DNA from: a virus
DNA length: 29,804 nt
Virus record (IMG/VR): IMGVR_UViG_3300032304_000151
Coordinates: 1 to 29,804 of that record
Strand: one strand, 5' to 3'
The translations under genes were made by a program, and so were the position numbers. Positions 7,781 to 15,646 of the stretch are shown here, piece by piece. Within the stretch, counting starts at the first letter, position 1. Each line of letters opens with the position of its first letter. Below the pieces are notes generated by a model, which was given only the letters and a program-made list of their open reading frames with translations, was not told the origin of the DNA and ran no database searches.

Positions 7781-8040
7781 TGACGAATTAGTGGCTTTGT
7801 AGAGAAATCTGCATCGAAAAACTTTGTGAATTCGGTGAAACTCTGACCATTAAGTTGAAGACAATACCGAGCCAAGCCCAGAGATGGGAAGGTGTAACGA
7901 CTAGGGTGTGACTACCCGTAGAGCCAAGTGGCTCGAAGTGCAAAGAACCCTACGGGGTTGTGAGATAGTCTGCTCTGCATAGAAATATGCAGCAGTCCGA
8001 AAGGGCGGCAAGGGATTAACGAAACCTTGTGAACATTTGG
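7781..8040 (+). ncRNA. Group I self-splicing intron in the major capsid gene
   Basis: 260 nt with no ORF. P1: exon CCAU (7777-7780) pairs with the guide GUGG (7791-7794), with the splice-site U7780-G7791 wobble, extended by UGA/UUA around a CGAA loop. P10: exon 2 UAGU with 7787-7790. P2: 7799-7803/7808-7812, loop GAAA. P4: 7831-7836/7866-7871. P5: 7841-7847/7854-7860 with one C-A mismatch. P6: CCCA/UGGG with GAGA loop (7877-7888). P7: 7899-7903/7966-7970. P8 within 7915-7958, carrying a nested GAGCC/GGCUC hairpin. P9-type hairpins: 7975-7992 (GAAA), 7995-8006 (GAAA) and 8009-8029. Terminal G is 8040. P3 is weakly defined (ACUU 7821-7824 with GGGU 7904-7907). Core strings GAGCCAAGCC and GGUGUAACGACUA match bacterial group I introns as I know them. 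Confidence 0.93.
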
Positions 8041-8794
8041 TAGTGCGGCACAGTTCAGTATCACCCAGTACGCTGCGGCAATTTCGATCAGCGGTCTGGA
8101 GATGATTCAGAACAGCGGTAAAGAAGCAATCATTGACTTGCTAGATGGTCGTATGAGCGTGGCTGAAGCACAATTGGCTAACCGTATTTCGGGTGACATT
8201 TACCTAGACGGTACTGGTAACTCAGGCAAGAACATCACAGGCCTCGGCGCTGCTGTTCCTGACGCACCAAGCACCGGCACTTACGGCGGCATCAATCGTG
8301 CATCGTTCTCGTTTTGGCGTTCGGCTAAGTTCTCAGGCGTGACTGATGGCGGTTCGGCGACTTCAGCATCAAACATCCAATCGTACATGGATGCTCTTGC
8401 TGTTCAACTGATTCGTGGAACAGACAAACCTGATCTGATCGTTTGCGACAACAACTATTACAAGCTGTATTTGCAATCGTTGCAGTCAATTCAACGTATC
8501 TCCGACGGCGGTAATTCGGCAGTTGGCGCAGGCTTTGCATCGTTGAAATACTACGGCGCTGGTATGGCATCAGACGTAATCTTGGACGGTGGTATCGGTA
8601 ACGATGCAACTGCCAATCATATGTGGTTCTTGAACACCAAGTACATGATGTTCCGTCCACACGCTGATCGTAATTTCGTGCCAATCGGCGGCGAACGTCA
8701 AGCTGTTAACCAAGACGCTATCGTCAAGCTCATCGGTTTTGCCGGCAACCTCACATCTTCAGGCCCGCAATTCTGCGGCGTTCTGATCGCCTAA
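8041..8794 (+). CDS. Major capsid protein, exon 2 (end of codon 83 to residue 333)
   Basis: In the correct frame the exon reads T|AGT GCG GCA CAG, giving SAAQFSITQY, then SGLEMIQNSGKEAIIDLLDGR and on to a C-terminus with HADRNFVPIGGERQAVNQDAIVKLIG and GPQFCGVLIA. An upstream in-frame TGA at 8030-8032 shows that this half cannot be read continuously from upstream without splicing. The first ATG inside it (8102) lacks a good ribosome site and would drop a conserved-looking stretch, so it is not taken as a start. Helical NSGKEAIIDLL and the beta-rich remainder fit an HK97-type coat protein, though the fold is inferred. Confidence 0.9.
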
Positions 8795-8805
8795 AGGAAA
8801 CCATC

Positions 8806-9339
8806 ATGGCATATACATTCGACGAACCTCGGATTGGGGTTTTAAATATCGATCAGACGGACTCTGGTGTTACAACCGCAGGCGGCACGACTATTCCTAC
8901 GCCCCCAGCTGTTCTCGGTACTATTGTTCGTGCATTTGATCCAACCTACGGCGAGGGTGAGTTCATCCTGTTGTTAGGCGTGGCATCAACTGTTGTTGGT
9001 TCTGTTGTGCGCTACAACGCTACAACTTACCAAACAACTTTGGTTGTCAACACCGCCGTTCAAGACGTACCAGTTGCAGTCGCTATGTCGGCTTGCACAG
9101 CGGGTCTATACGGTTGGTATCAAATCGCTGGTAATGCAGTCATCAAGAAAACTGCTGTGACCGTTGCACCTAACGTCACTCTGTTCTTGTCGGCTACAGC
9201 CGGTCGTGTGAAAGTCTTGGCATCTGCCGGCTTGCAAGTTGTTGCTGCTCGTTCAGCCAACCTTACAACCGTCACTTCTACGACTTCAACCATTACCGTG
9301 ACAATCAACCGTCCACATCTCCAGTCACAAATCACCTAA
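8806..9339 (+). CDS. Probable capsid decoration or stabilising protein
   Basis: 177 residues, Val-, Thr- and Ala-rich and predicted all-beta by its alternating pattern. It begins MAYTFDEPRIG and ends with a Thr-rich segment and RPHLQSQIT. A clear AAAGGAA site sits before the ATG, only 12 nt after the capsid stop. Small beta-rich proteins in this slot (DUF2190-like in other phages) coat or cement the capsid; this one matches that pattern by position, size and composition rather than by a motif. Stoichiometric expression with the coat protein is likely because both share a transcript. Confidence 0.6.
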   Translation: MAYTFDEPRIGVLNIDQTDSGVTTAGGTTIPTPPAVLGTIVRAFDPTYGEGEFILLLGVASTVVGSVVRYNATTYQTTLVVNTAVQDVPVAVAMSACTAGLYGWYQIAGNAVIKKTAVTVAPNVTLFLSATAGRVKVLASAGLQVVAARSANLTTVTSTTSTITVTINRPHLQSQIT

Positions 9340-10107
9340 ATGATTGAAGCTGTACTTGATGTTGTAGGGAACACAGAGCCTGACGTTTTGTTGGGCAATG
9401 TGCAGCGATCCGTAAAAAGGTCGCTGCCTTGGTTTGATTTTGACGAGTCATCCCAAGGCAGCGTCTGTCTTGTTGGTGGTGGGCCAAGTCTGGTTGACAC
9501 GATTGACCAGTTGCGGTTACGCCACCAAAACGGCGCTAAAGTTTGGGCAATGAATGGCTCTTACGATTATTTGGTTAAGCAAGGCATTGTGCCTGACGCA
9601 ATGGTCATGCTTGACGCTCGACCAGAGAACGTAAGATTTGTTCAAAATCCATACGCAGCAACAACGTTTTATATTGCTAGTCAATGTGACGATTCGGTGT
9701 TTGAGGCTTTAAAGCAAGATCATGTTGTATTGGTTCACGCCAATACGCCTGGCGTTTATGAGTTGCTTGAGCATGAAAAGGCTAGACCAGTTCACCTAAT
9801 GGGTGGGTTTACAACTGTTGGCATTTTGTCGTTGATATTGGCTAAGTTGCAAGGGTTTCAGCGCATCTTTATGTTTGGCATGGATTCAAGCTACCGAAAT
9901 GGCGAACATCATGCCTATAAACAAGAAAGTAATGACGCAGAACGTGTAATTGACGCTATGATTAACGATGTGACGTACAAGTGTGCGCCGTGGATGGCAC
10001 AACAAGTAACAGATTTTCAGAATGTCGTAGCAGGCTTTGACGATGTTACGATTGAAGTATGTGGCGATGGACTTTTGCACGAAATGGCAAAAGCGATGAG
10101 TAACTAA
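9340..10107 (+). CDS. MAF/DUF115-like protein (6-hydroxymethylpterin kinase MptE-like or glycosyltransferase-like fold)
   Basis: 255 residues starting at the first base after the previous stop. The central domain has SVCLVGGGPSLVDTIDQL (about 46-63), a nucleotide-binding-like glycine loop, then VWAMNGSYDYLVKQGIVPDAMVMLDARPE and a late IFMFGMDSSYRNGEHHAY. This order is typical of the DUF115/MAF_flag10 family, whose cellular members are linked to flagellin glycosylation (Maf, pseudaminic acid transfer) or to MptE-type pyrophosphokinases. In a phage between decoration and head-tail genes it more likely serves glycan modification than pterin synthesis. This is the third sugar-related gene in the virion module. 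Confidence 0.75.
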   Translation: MIEAVLDVVGNTEPDVLLGNVQRSVKRSLPWFDFDESSQGSVCLVGGGPSLVDTIDQLRLRHQNGAKVWAMNGSYDYLVKQGIVPDAMVMLDARPENVRFVQNPYAATTFYIASQCDDSVFEALKQDHVVLVHANTPGVYELLEHEKARPVHLMGGFTTVGILSLILAKLQGFQRIFMFGMDSSYRNGEHHAYKQESNDAERVIDAMINDVTYKCAPWMAQQVTDFQNVVAGFDDVTIEVCGDGLLHEMAKAMSN

Positions 10108-10122
10108 ACTTTAAGGATTATC

Positions 10123-10485
10123 ATGGCATTTCCATCTAGAATTATGGGCGCAGGCAATTCATCGTTAACTGCACAAGTAATCTGTGGCGAAGGCGCTGTC
10201 GGCCTAGTCGCTACCGGCACAACCGCAGCAGACGCTTTGCAGCTAAACGTGTCAAACAACACGATCACAACTTCAGCAGCATCGACTGGCGTTAAGTTGC
10301 CACCATGCGAAACTGGCGCTGAAATGATCATTCGTAATGATTCGGGTCAGACAATTACCGTCTATCCTTTCAATACAAGCACTACAATGAACGCAGCTGC
10401 GTCAAGTGTTACGCTTGCAACGGCTAAAACGATGTTGGTAAAAGCAACTTCCGCAACTACATGGGTAACATTAACAGGGGCTTAA
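10123..10485 (+). CDS. Small beta-rich virion-type protein
   Basis: 120 residues, Thr-, Ala- and Ser-rich, with short hydrophobic strands (AEMIIRNDSGQTITVYPF, TWVTLTGA). That TVYP-containing style is common in small phage head-surface or fibre-tip domains. There is an AAGGATTATC ribosome-site region before ATG 10123. No catalytic residues, membrane segment or signal peptide. Placement between the MAF-like gene and the head-tail genes suggests a structural role; a decoration or head-fibre protein is the best guess. Family not recognised with certainty. Confidence 0.6.
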   Translation: MAFPSRIMGAGNSSLTAQVICGEGAVGLVATGTTAADALQLNVSNNTITTSAASTGVKLPPCETGAEMIIRNDSGQTITVYPFNTSTTMNAAASSVTLATAKTMLVKATSATTWVTLTGA

Positions 10486-10486
10486 A

Positions 10487-11023
10487 TTGGCTTTAGACAG
10501 CGATATTCACAGCGCAGACAACCATTTGCACGTTGAATTTTACGTTTACGACAAAGAACCGTATAAAGAAAAGCCGTTTGTTAGAATTACAGTTCCAGGC
10601 GATAAAACGAACATTGTTGACCAGCCCGTTCGGGAAGATCACAAAAGACGTTTTCCACGCCAATGGTTGCACTTTCAGATGCAAAACAACAACGCTGAAG
10701 TTATTGGCGTACCGTTGGAACAATGGGTAAAAGACGATCCTGAGAACTTTAACGATATGCAGATGGCAGAATTGCAAATCTTTAAGTTTCAGACCGTTGA
10801 GCAAGTTGCTACCGCTACCGATAACCAATTGCAGCGTATTGGCATGGGTGCGATGGGTTTGCGAGAGTTGGCAAGGCGTTATTTGCAAGTTAAAAACCAA
10901 TCTTCTAGTCAAACTGAGATTGAACACACCAAGCAGGAACTTGCTCAAGTCAAAGAGCAAATGGCGGCTTTGATGGCTCAGTTGTCGGAAAAGAAGGTTG
11001 GGAGGCCAAAAAAAGAGGAATAA
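10487..11023 (+). CDS. Hypothetical virion-associated protein with C-terminal coiled coil
   Basis: 178 residues from a TTG at 10487, preceded by ACAGGGG; the next in-frame ATG would remove the conserved-looking opening. The N-terminal domain is beta-rich with FVRITVPGDKTNIVDQPVREDHKRRFPRQW, which I have seen in head-region proteins of other phages without assigned function. The C-terminal 60 residues form a coiled coil (EIEHTKQELAQVKEQMAALMA) ending in a basic KKVGRPKKEE. It directly abuts the head-tail gene. A head or neck accessory role is inferred. Confidence 0.65.
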   Translation: MALDSDIHSADNHLHVEFYVYDKEPYKEKPFVRITVPGDKTNIVDQPVREDHKRRFPRQWLHFQMQNNNAEVIGVPLEQWVKDDPENFNDMQMAELQIFKFQTVEQVATATDNQLQRIGMGAMGLRELARRYLQVKNQSSSQTEIEHTKQELAQVKEQMAALMAQLSEKKVGRPKKEE

Positions 11024-11932
11024 ATGTCATCAACGATGCTACAGCTAGTCACCCAAGTTACCAATGAATTGGGTGTATCAACGCCAACTACTGTGGCATC
11101 GAATACGAACCAAGATGTAATTCAAATCTTGGCGTTGATGAACGCTGCCGGCTATGAGTTCTTGCGAAAGCATGACTGGCGAGAATTAACAAAACAACAC
11201 ACATTTACCACAGTCTTTAGCGTAACGACAGGTGATGTGGTTGAAAACACATATACGATTACCAACATCCCATCGACAGCTGGGCTTGATACAACGTATC
11301 AAGTTGTAGGTAATGGCATCTCAAATGCAACTTATATTGAATCGGTTGACTCGGCTACGCAAGTAACGATCAACTTACCCGCTACAGGAACGTATGTAGG
11401 CACTTCAATCACTTTTGAAAAGGTCAAGTACGATCTACCCTCAGATTACGAATCAACCGTTCCTAGAACCCATTGGGACAAATCAAAACATTGGGAAATG
11501 CTTGGGCCTGAAAGCCCACAGCAATGGGAATGGTTGCTCTCAGGCTTTATCGCTACTGGCCCACGGATTCGTTGGCGCTTGTTGGGTAAATACTTTCAGA
11601 TTTGGCCTGGCGTTTCGACTAACGAGTTGTTAGGCTACGAATATCGGTCAAAAGGTTGGGCATTATCGTCAACTGGAACAGTCAAAAATTCATTTACTGC
11701 CGACAGCGACACTTGCATTTATCCTGACCGGCTCATGGTATTAGCTACAAAGCTCAAGTATTTTGAGGCTAAAGGCTTTGATACCACGGCGATGTATCGC
11801 AACTATATCGAGGAATTTGAGATTGTTCGGGCGCAAGATACCTCGGCAGCTAACTTGTCGTTTGCACCACGCCCAGGCACAGTCTTGATCGGCTACGACA
11901 ACATTCCTGATACAGGCTACGGGACAAACTAA
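11024..11932 (+). CDS. Head-tail connector/adaptor-like protein
   Basis: 302 residues after an AGAGGAA site. The first 60 residues are helical (LQLVTQVTNELGV, ALMNAAGYEFLRKHDWRELTKQHTF), a pattern of adaptor proteins that bind under the portal, as in P22 gp4 or T7 gp11 families. A beta-rich middle follows, and then a region with IRWRLLGKYFQIWPG and LGYEYRSKGW that recurs in podovirus connector proteins. It sits immediately before the gp10-like gene, the expected order. Family assignment is by pattern and position; the exact class is uncertain. Confidence 0.6.
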   Translation: MSSTMLQLVTQVTNELGVSTPTTVASNTNQDVIQILALMNAAGYEFLRKHDWRELTKQHTFTTVFSVTTGDVVENTYTITNIPSTAGLDTTYQVVGNGISNATYIESVDSATQVTINLPATGTYVGTSITFEKVKYDLPSDYESTVPRTHWDKSKHWEMLGPESPQQWEWLLSGFIATGPRIRWRLLGKYFQIWPGVSTNELLGYEYRSKGWALSSTGTVKNSFTADSDTCIYPDRLMVLATKLKYFEAKGFDTTAMYRNYIEEFEIVRAQDTSAANLSFAPRPGTVLIGYDNIPDTGYGTN

Positions 11933-13461
11933 TGGCAAGCCGACTTGTTCAAGGTACGGCGGCACGGGTTCAGTCATTGCCAGCGCCTATTGGTGGTTGG
12001 AACGTGCGGGACTCCATTGCAAACATGGATACGCTCGATGCCGTTCAATTAACCAATTTGTTCCCCACGGTCAACAATGTAGTGTTGCGTGGTGGATACA
12101 CTAAATACTCCACCGGCATCCCTGCACAAGTTCAAACGTTGATGGGTTATTCAAGCGGTGCAACTGACAAATTGTTTGCAATTGCAGGAACGTCGATTTA
12201 TGACTGTACTGCTGGCGGTGCGGTTGGCGCAGCGGTCAAAACGGGTTTGAGCAACGCAAGGTGGGAATACACCAACGTCACAACGCCTGCTGGCGGCTAC
12301 TTGTATTTGGTTAATGGCGTAGATGCGCCGTTACTGTATGACGGGTCAGTATGGACAAATCCAACAATTACTGGAGTTGGGGCAAGCAGTTTAAGCAACA
12401 TTGCTATATTTAAAAACCAAGTGTGGTTTACGCAAAACAATTCGCTCAAAGCGTACTATTTGCCAACTTTAAGCATTGCAGGCGCAGCTAACGCAATCGA
12501 CATGAGTTCGGTTGCCCAACTTGGTGGGTTCTTGGTTGCCGTGGGAACGTGGACAATTGATGCAGGCTACGGCGTAGACGATAACCTAGTGTTTATAACG
12601 TCCAATGGCGAGGTTATAGTTTGGGCGGGTACTGATCCATCAAATGCAGATAAATGGGCGCTAGTGGGCGTTTGGCGGGTCGGAAAGCCCGTTGGCAAGC
12701 GATGCCTGCTAAAGTACGGCGGCGATATGTTGATGTTGACTTACAACGGTCTATACCCACTTGCCGCAAGCCTGCAATCATCCAGACTTGATCCCCGTGT
12801 TGCTTTGTCCGACAAAATACAAGGCGCATTTACTGCCGCAACGCAACAATATGGCAGTAGTTTTGGTTGGGATATTATTTTTGACCCACAGCACAACGCT
12901 TTGACGGTCAATGTGCCAGTTGCTCAAGGTCAACAACAGCAATATGTAATGAATAACATTACGAAAGCCTGGTGTAACTTTACAGGTCAAGCTGCTAATT
13001 GTTGGGCAATCTTTGACAACGAGCCGTACTGGGGTGGCAATGGGTTTGTTGCTCATGCGTGGGATGATAATTATGCTGATGACGTTAGCGACATTAATGG
13101 CTATGCGTTGCAAGCGTTTAATTATTTTGATGCCCGTGGGTACAAAAAGTATTTCACTAGAGCTAGACCATCAATATTTACAAACGGTTCACCATCAATA
13201 TTTATTGGTTTAAATATGGATTTTGACTTGGCAGACACGACTGCGGCGCTAAGTTTTAGCCCACAAGTATCTGCGAAGTGGGACGTTGCGTTATGGGATG
13301 TTGGCTATTGGGCAACGGACACGGTAATCACAAACAATTGGCAAGGCGTGACTGGGATCGGTTATTGCGCTGCAACACAGTTTAAATCTGCATCTCAAGG
13401 AACGACAATTCTATGGGCATCGACGGACATTGTTTATCAACAAGGTTGGGGTGGCATATAA
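11932..13461 (+). CDS. P22 gp10-like packaged-DNA stabilisation/tail hub protein
   Basis: 509 residues with repeated beta motifs spread over the length (LFAIAGTSIYDCTAG, YLYLVNGVDAPLLYDG, VFITSNGEVIVWAGTDP, LMLTYNGLYPL), each like a blade of a beta-propeller. This matches gp10-type stopper/hub proteins (P22 gp10, 472 residues) that close the portal after packaging and join the tail. The opening SLPAPIGGWNVRDSIANMD is a familiar start of this family in environmental phages. Its ATG overlaps the previous stop by one base. The C-terminus overlaps the acetyltransferase start in another frame. Confidence 0.7.
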   Translation: MASRLVQGTAARVQSLPAPIGGWNVRDSIANMDTLDAVQLTNLFPTVNNVVLRGGYTKYSTGIPAQVQTLMGYSSGATDKLFAIAGTSIYDCTAGGAVGAAVKTGLSNARWEYTNVTTPAGGYLYLVNGVDAPLLYDGSVWTNPTITGVGASSLSNIAIFKNQVWFTQNNSLKAYYLPTLSIAGAANAIDMSSVAQLGGFLVAVGTWTIDAGYGVDDNLVFITSNGEVIVWAGTDPSNADKWALVGVWRVGKPVGKRCLLKYGGDMLMLTYNGLYPLAASLQSSRLDPRVALSDKIQGAFTAATQQYGSSFGWDIIFDPQHNALTVNVPVAQGQQQQYVMNNITKAWCNFTGQAANCWAIFDNEPYWGGNGFVAHAWDDNYADDVSDINGYALQAFNYFDARGYKKYFTRARPSIFTNGSPSIFIGLNMDFDLADTTAALSFSPQVSAKWDVALWDVGYWATDTVITNNWQGVTGIGYCAATQFKSASQGTTILWASTDIVYQQGWGGI

Positions 13462-13859
13462 CCCAAGGCGCTGAAATAGGCCATTGGGTAGCAGAGCGAG
13501 TGCAGGGTAAGTATTTTGCAGACGGGTCGCAAGCAATTGGCTTAGAGCGTGACGGTCAGATTATTGCAGGCGTAATTTACGAGAATTGGAACAAAGCCTC
13601 GATTGTGTGCCACATAGCAATTGAAGGACGCATTACAAAAGGGTATTTAAAAGCGATATTTAGCTACCCTTTTGAGTTTTGTAAGGTAAAAAAGATTATT
13701 GTTCCGGTGAGCAGTACCCATGCAAAAAGCCTAAAATTAGTTACCAAGATGGGTTTTGTTGAAGAAGCAAGGGTAAAAGATGCAGCACCGGATGGCGATA
13801 TTATATTTTTGACATTGGCACGGAAAAAGTGCCGGTTTCTAGGGGTAGAAAATGGGTAA
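13413..13859 (+). CDS. GNAT-type N-acetyltransferase
   Basis: 148 residues from ATG 13413, with AAGGA about 11 nt upstream inside the previous gene; the TTG at 13446 is an alternative start and would give a more family-like length. The core shows strand IAGVIYENW, a helix region RITKGYLKAIFSYPFEF, KKIIVPVSSTHAKSLKLVTKMGFVEEARVKDA and a closing strand IIFLTLARK: the order of a GNAT fold with the typical AKSLKLVTKMGF acetyl-CoA-side helix. It transfers acetyl from acetyl-CoA to an amine; the target is unknown. Small GNAT genes at this place are common in aquatic phages. The first 49 nt overlap the gp10-like gene. Confidence 0.75.
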   Translation: MGIDGHCLSTRLGWHITQGAEIGHWVAERVQGKYFADGSQAIGLERDGQIIAGVIYENWNKASIVCHIAIEGRITKGYLKAIFSYPFEFCKVKKIIVPVSSTHAKSLKLVTKMGFVEEARVKDAAPDGDIIFLTLARKKCRFLGVENG

Positions 13860-15348
13860 GTCAGCAGCAGCACCACCAACACCGGATTATGTCGGCGCAG
13901 CCAAACAGCAGGGGATTGATAACCTGACGGCGGCTCGGCAATCAAATGTTATGTCCAACCCAAATATGTACACGCCATTTGGGAATCAGACGGTTACTTA
14001 TTCTGCCCCAACGTTTGACCAAAGCGGCTATGATGCAGCGTTGGCAAAATACAACGCTGGCAATATAGATCGGAACAGGTATTACAGACCAGACGAACAA
14101 AGCGGGCAAACATATTTTGACCAAGCAAGTTTTGATGCCGACAACGCAAGACGAGGCGCTGCGCCAACCCGTGAAGGGTTTATGACTGGTGGCGGTCAAC
14201 CAACGGTTACACAAACGTTAACCCCACAAGCTCAACAAACGCTAGATGCACAGCAACGTGTGCAAACTTCATTAGCTAACCTTGGTGAAAGAGGCATTTC
14301 AAATGCTTACGCTACGCTTTCGCAACCTTTTAATCCAACATCTACTGAAATAGTAAAAGATTTTACAGGTTACCAAGCTGCGCCATTAGCCGATCAATAT
14401 GGGTTAGCCCAAGCAAAAACTGCTGCTGACACTTACGGTTTGGCACAACGACAGATTGACACTAGTGGTTTAACTGTCATGCCTACTAATGCAGGCATAA
14501 ACGCTCAACAAGCTATCTTGGCAAGACTTGACCCGACCATTCAGGCTGGTGACGTATCATTTAAGCAATCATTAGCAAACCAAGGTTTAGCACCTGGCAC
14601 AGCTGCCTACGATGCGGCGTATAGAAACCGTCAAATGGGCATTAACGACTTATATAACCAAGCTGCGTTGCAAGGCATCAGCCTTGATATGGCGGCTCGT
14701 CAGCAAGGATTAAACGAGAAACTATCGCAGGCTGGTTTATACAACACCGCAGTCGGTCAAAACTTTGGTCAAGGCGTAACTGCCGATCAACTAGCAAATG
14801 CCGCAATTGGTCAAAACTTTGGTCAGGGTATTACCGCACAAGGTCAACAGTACAACCAAGCACTAGCAAAAGCCCAGTTCCAAAATACTGCACAACAACA
14901 ACAATTGGCGCAAGATTTGGCGTTACGACAACAGCCAATTAACGAGGTCATTGGGTTAATGGGCGGTTCGCAGATTCAATTACCGCAATTCCAAGGCTAT
15001 CAGGGCATGAGCGTTGCACCAGCGCCAACCTTTGCGGGTACACAAGCGCAAGGGCAAGCTGATATGTCACGTTACGGTATTCAGCAAGCGGGTAATAACG
15101 CAATGACGCAAGGTTTGTTTGGTTTAGCGGGTACGGCTGCAATGTTTGCACCAAAATTCTCTGATAGGCGTTTAAAATCAAATATCGTTCAAATTGGCAC
15201 TCACCCACTTGGAATTGGCATTTATGAGTACGATATTTTTGGCAATCGTGAGCGTGGCGTAATGGCAGACGAAGTTGCTACAGTAATGCCAGATGCAATT
15301 GTGCCGCATGAAAGCGGTTATATGATGGTTAATTACGGGAAACTATAA
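13852..15348 (+). CDS. Internal/ejection-type virion protein with C-terminal S74 chaperone-like tail
   Basis: 498 residues. It begins MGKSAAAPPTPDYVGAAKQQG, the usual opening of a class of phage internal proteins, and is Gln-, Ala- and Tyr-rich with tandem GQNFGQGVTADQLANAA-like units near residues 300-330. The last 62 residues start with SDRRLKSN (Ser437, Lys442) and include GVMADEVATVMPDAIV, resembling the intramolecular-chaperone (Peptidase_S74) domain of tailspikes, whose Ser-Lys dyad has this five-residue spacing. The full domain is longer, so this is a short form. It occupies the slot of P22 ejection proteins. The stop overlaps the next start. Confidence 0.65.
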   Translation: MGKSAAAPPTPDYVGAAKQQGIDNLTAARQSNVMSNPNMYTPFGNQTVTYSAPTFDQSGYDAALAKYNAGNIDRNRYYRPDEQSGQTYFDQASFDADNARRGAAPTREGFMTGGGQPTVTQTLTPQAQQTLDAQQRVQTSLANLGERGISNAYATLSQPFNPTSTEIVKDFTGYQAAPLADQYGLAQAKTAADTYGLAQRQIDTSGLTVMPTNAGINAQQAILARLDPTIQAGDVSFKQSLANQGLAPGTAAYDAAYRNRQMGINDLYNQAALQGISLDMAARQQGLNEKLSQAGLYNTAVGQNFGQGVTADQLANAAIGQNFGQGITAQGQQYNQALAKAQFQNTAQQQQLAQDLALRQQPINEVIGLMGGSQIQLPQFQGYQGMSVAPAPTFAGTQAQGQADMSRYGIQQAGNNAMTQGLFGLAGTAAMFAPKFSDRRLKSNIVQIGTHPLGIGIYEYDIFGNRERGVMADEVATVMPDAIVPHESGYMMVNYGKL

Positions 15349-15644
15349 TGCTAAACCAATACGTTAATCTCACGCCACAGCAGAAAATGGCTCAAATGTT
15401 GCAACAACAAGCCCAACCAACTCAATTGCAGGGCGATATGCAACAGCAGATGCCGCAAGCTCAGAACCCGTTTAGTGGCGTTCAAGATGCAATGAAAATG
15501 TATCAGCAAGCTAGCCAAGGCAACCAAATGCAAGATTTTCAAGACTACATGGCCCGATTGAAACTTGGTCAAGCACAAACTGGCGGTATGTTTGATTTAG
15601 CTAATGCTCAAGCACCAAAATATACTGGTGACATGGGGACTTAA
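15348..15644 (+). CDS. Small glutamine-rich internal virion protein
   Basis: 98 residues with about one quarter Gln and many Met, for example KMAQMLQQQAQPTQLQ and QDAMKMYQQASQGNQMQ. It is predicted helical with no membrane segment or active-site motif. It starts on the last base of the previous stop and ends 2 nt before the next gene, so the block is tightly coupled. Composition and place fit a small partner of the ejection-type proteins around it. Function unproven. Confidence 0.65.
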   Translation: MLNQYVNLTPQQKMAQMLQQQAQPTQLQGDMQQQMPQAQNPFSGVQDAMKMYQQASQGNQMQDFQDYMARLKLGQAQTGGMFDLANAQAPKYTGDMGT

Positions 15645-15646
15645 TT

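Noticed and set aside
7829-7837. CGAAUU (exon, 7784-7789) pairing with AAUUCG (7829-7834) as an alternative P1
   Set aside because: It gives no U-G at the splice site and would use the 5' strand of P4, which pairs better with ACCGAG at 7866-7871.
7799-8040. Other 5' splice sites such as T7800 or T7798
   Set aside because: Frame can be restored, but no guide sequence pairs with those exon ends. Only T7780 gives a P1 with a U-G wobble and a matching P10.
7801-8101. Capsid gene as a frameshifted or decayed pseudogene
   Set aside because: Both halves are intact, the junction is exact when the folded 260-nt RNA is removed, and the intron core is complete. Decay would not produce a functional-looking splice guide.
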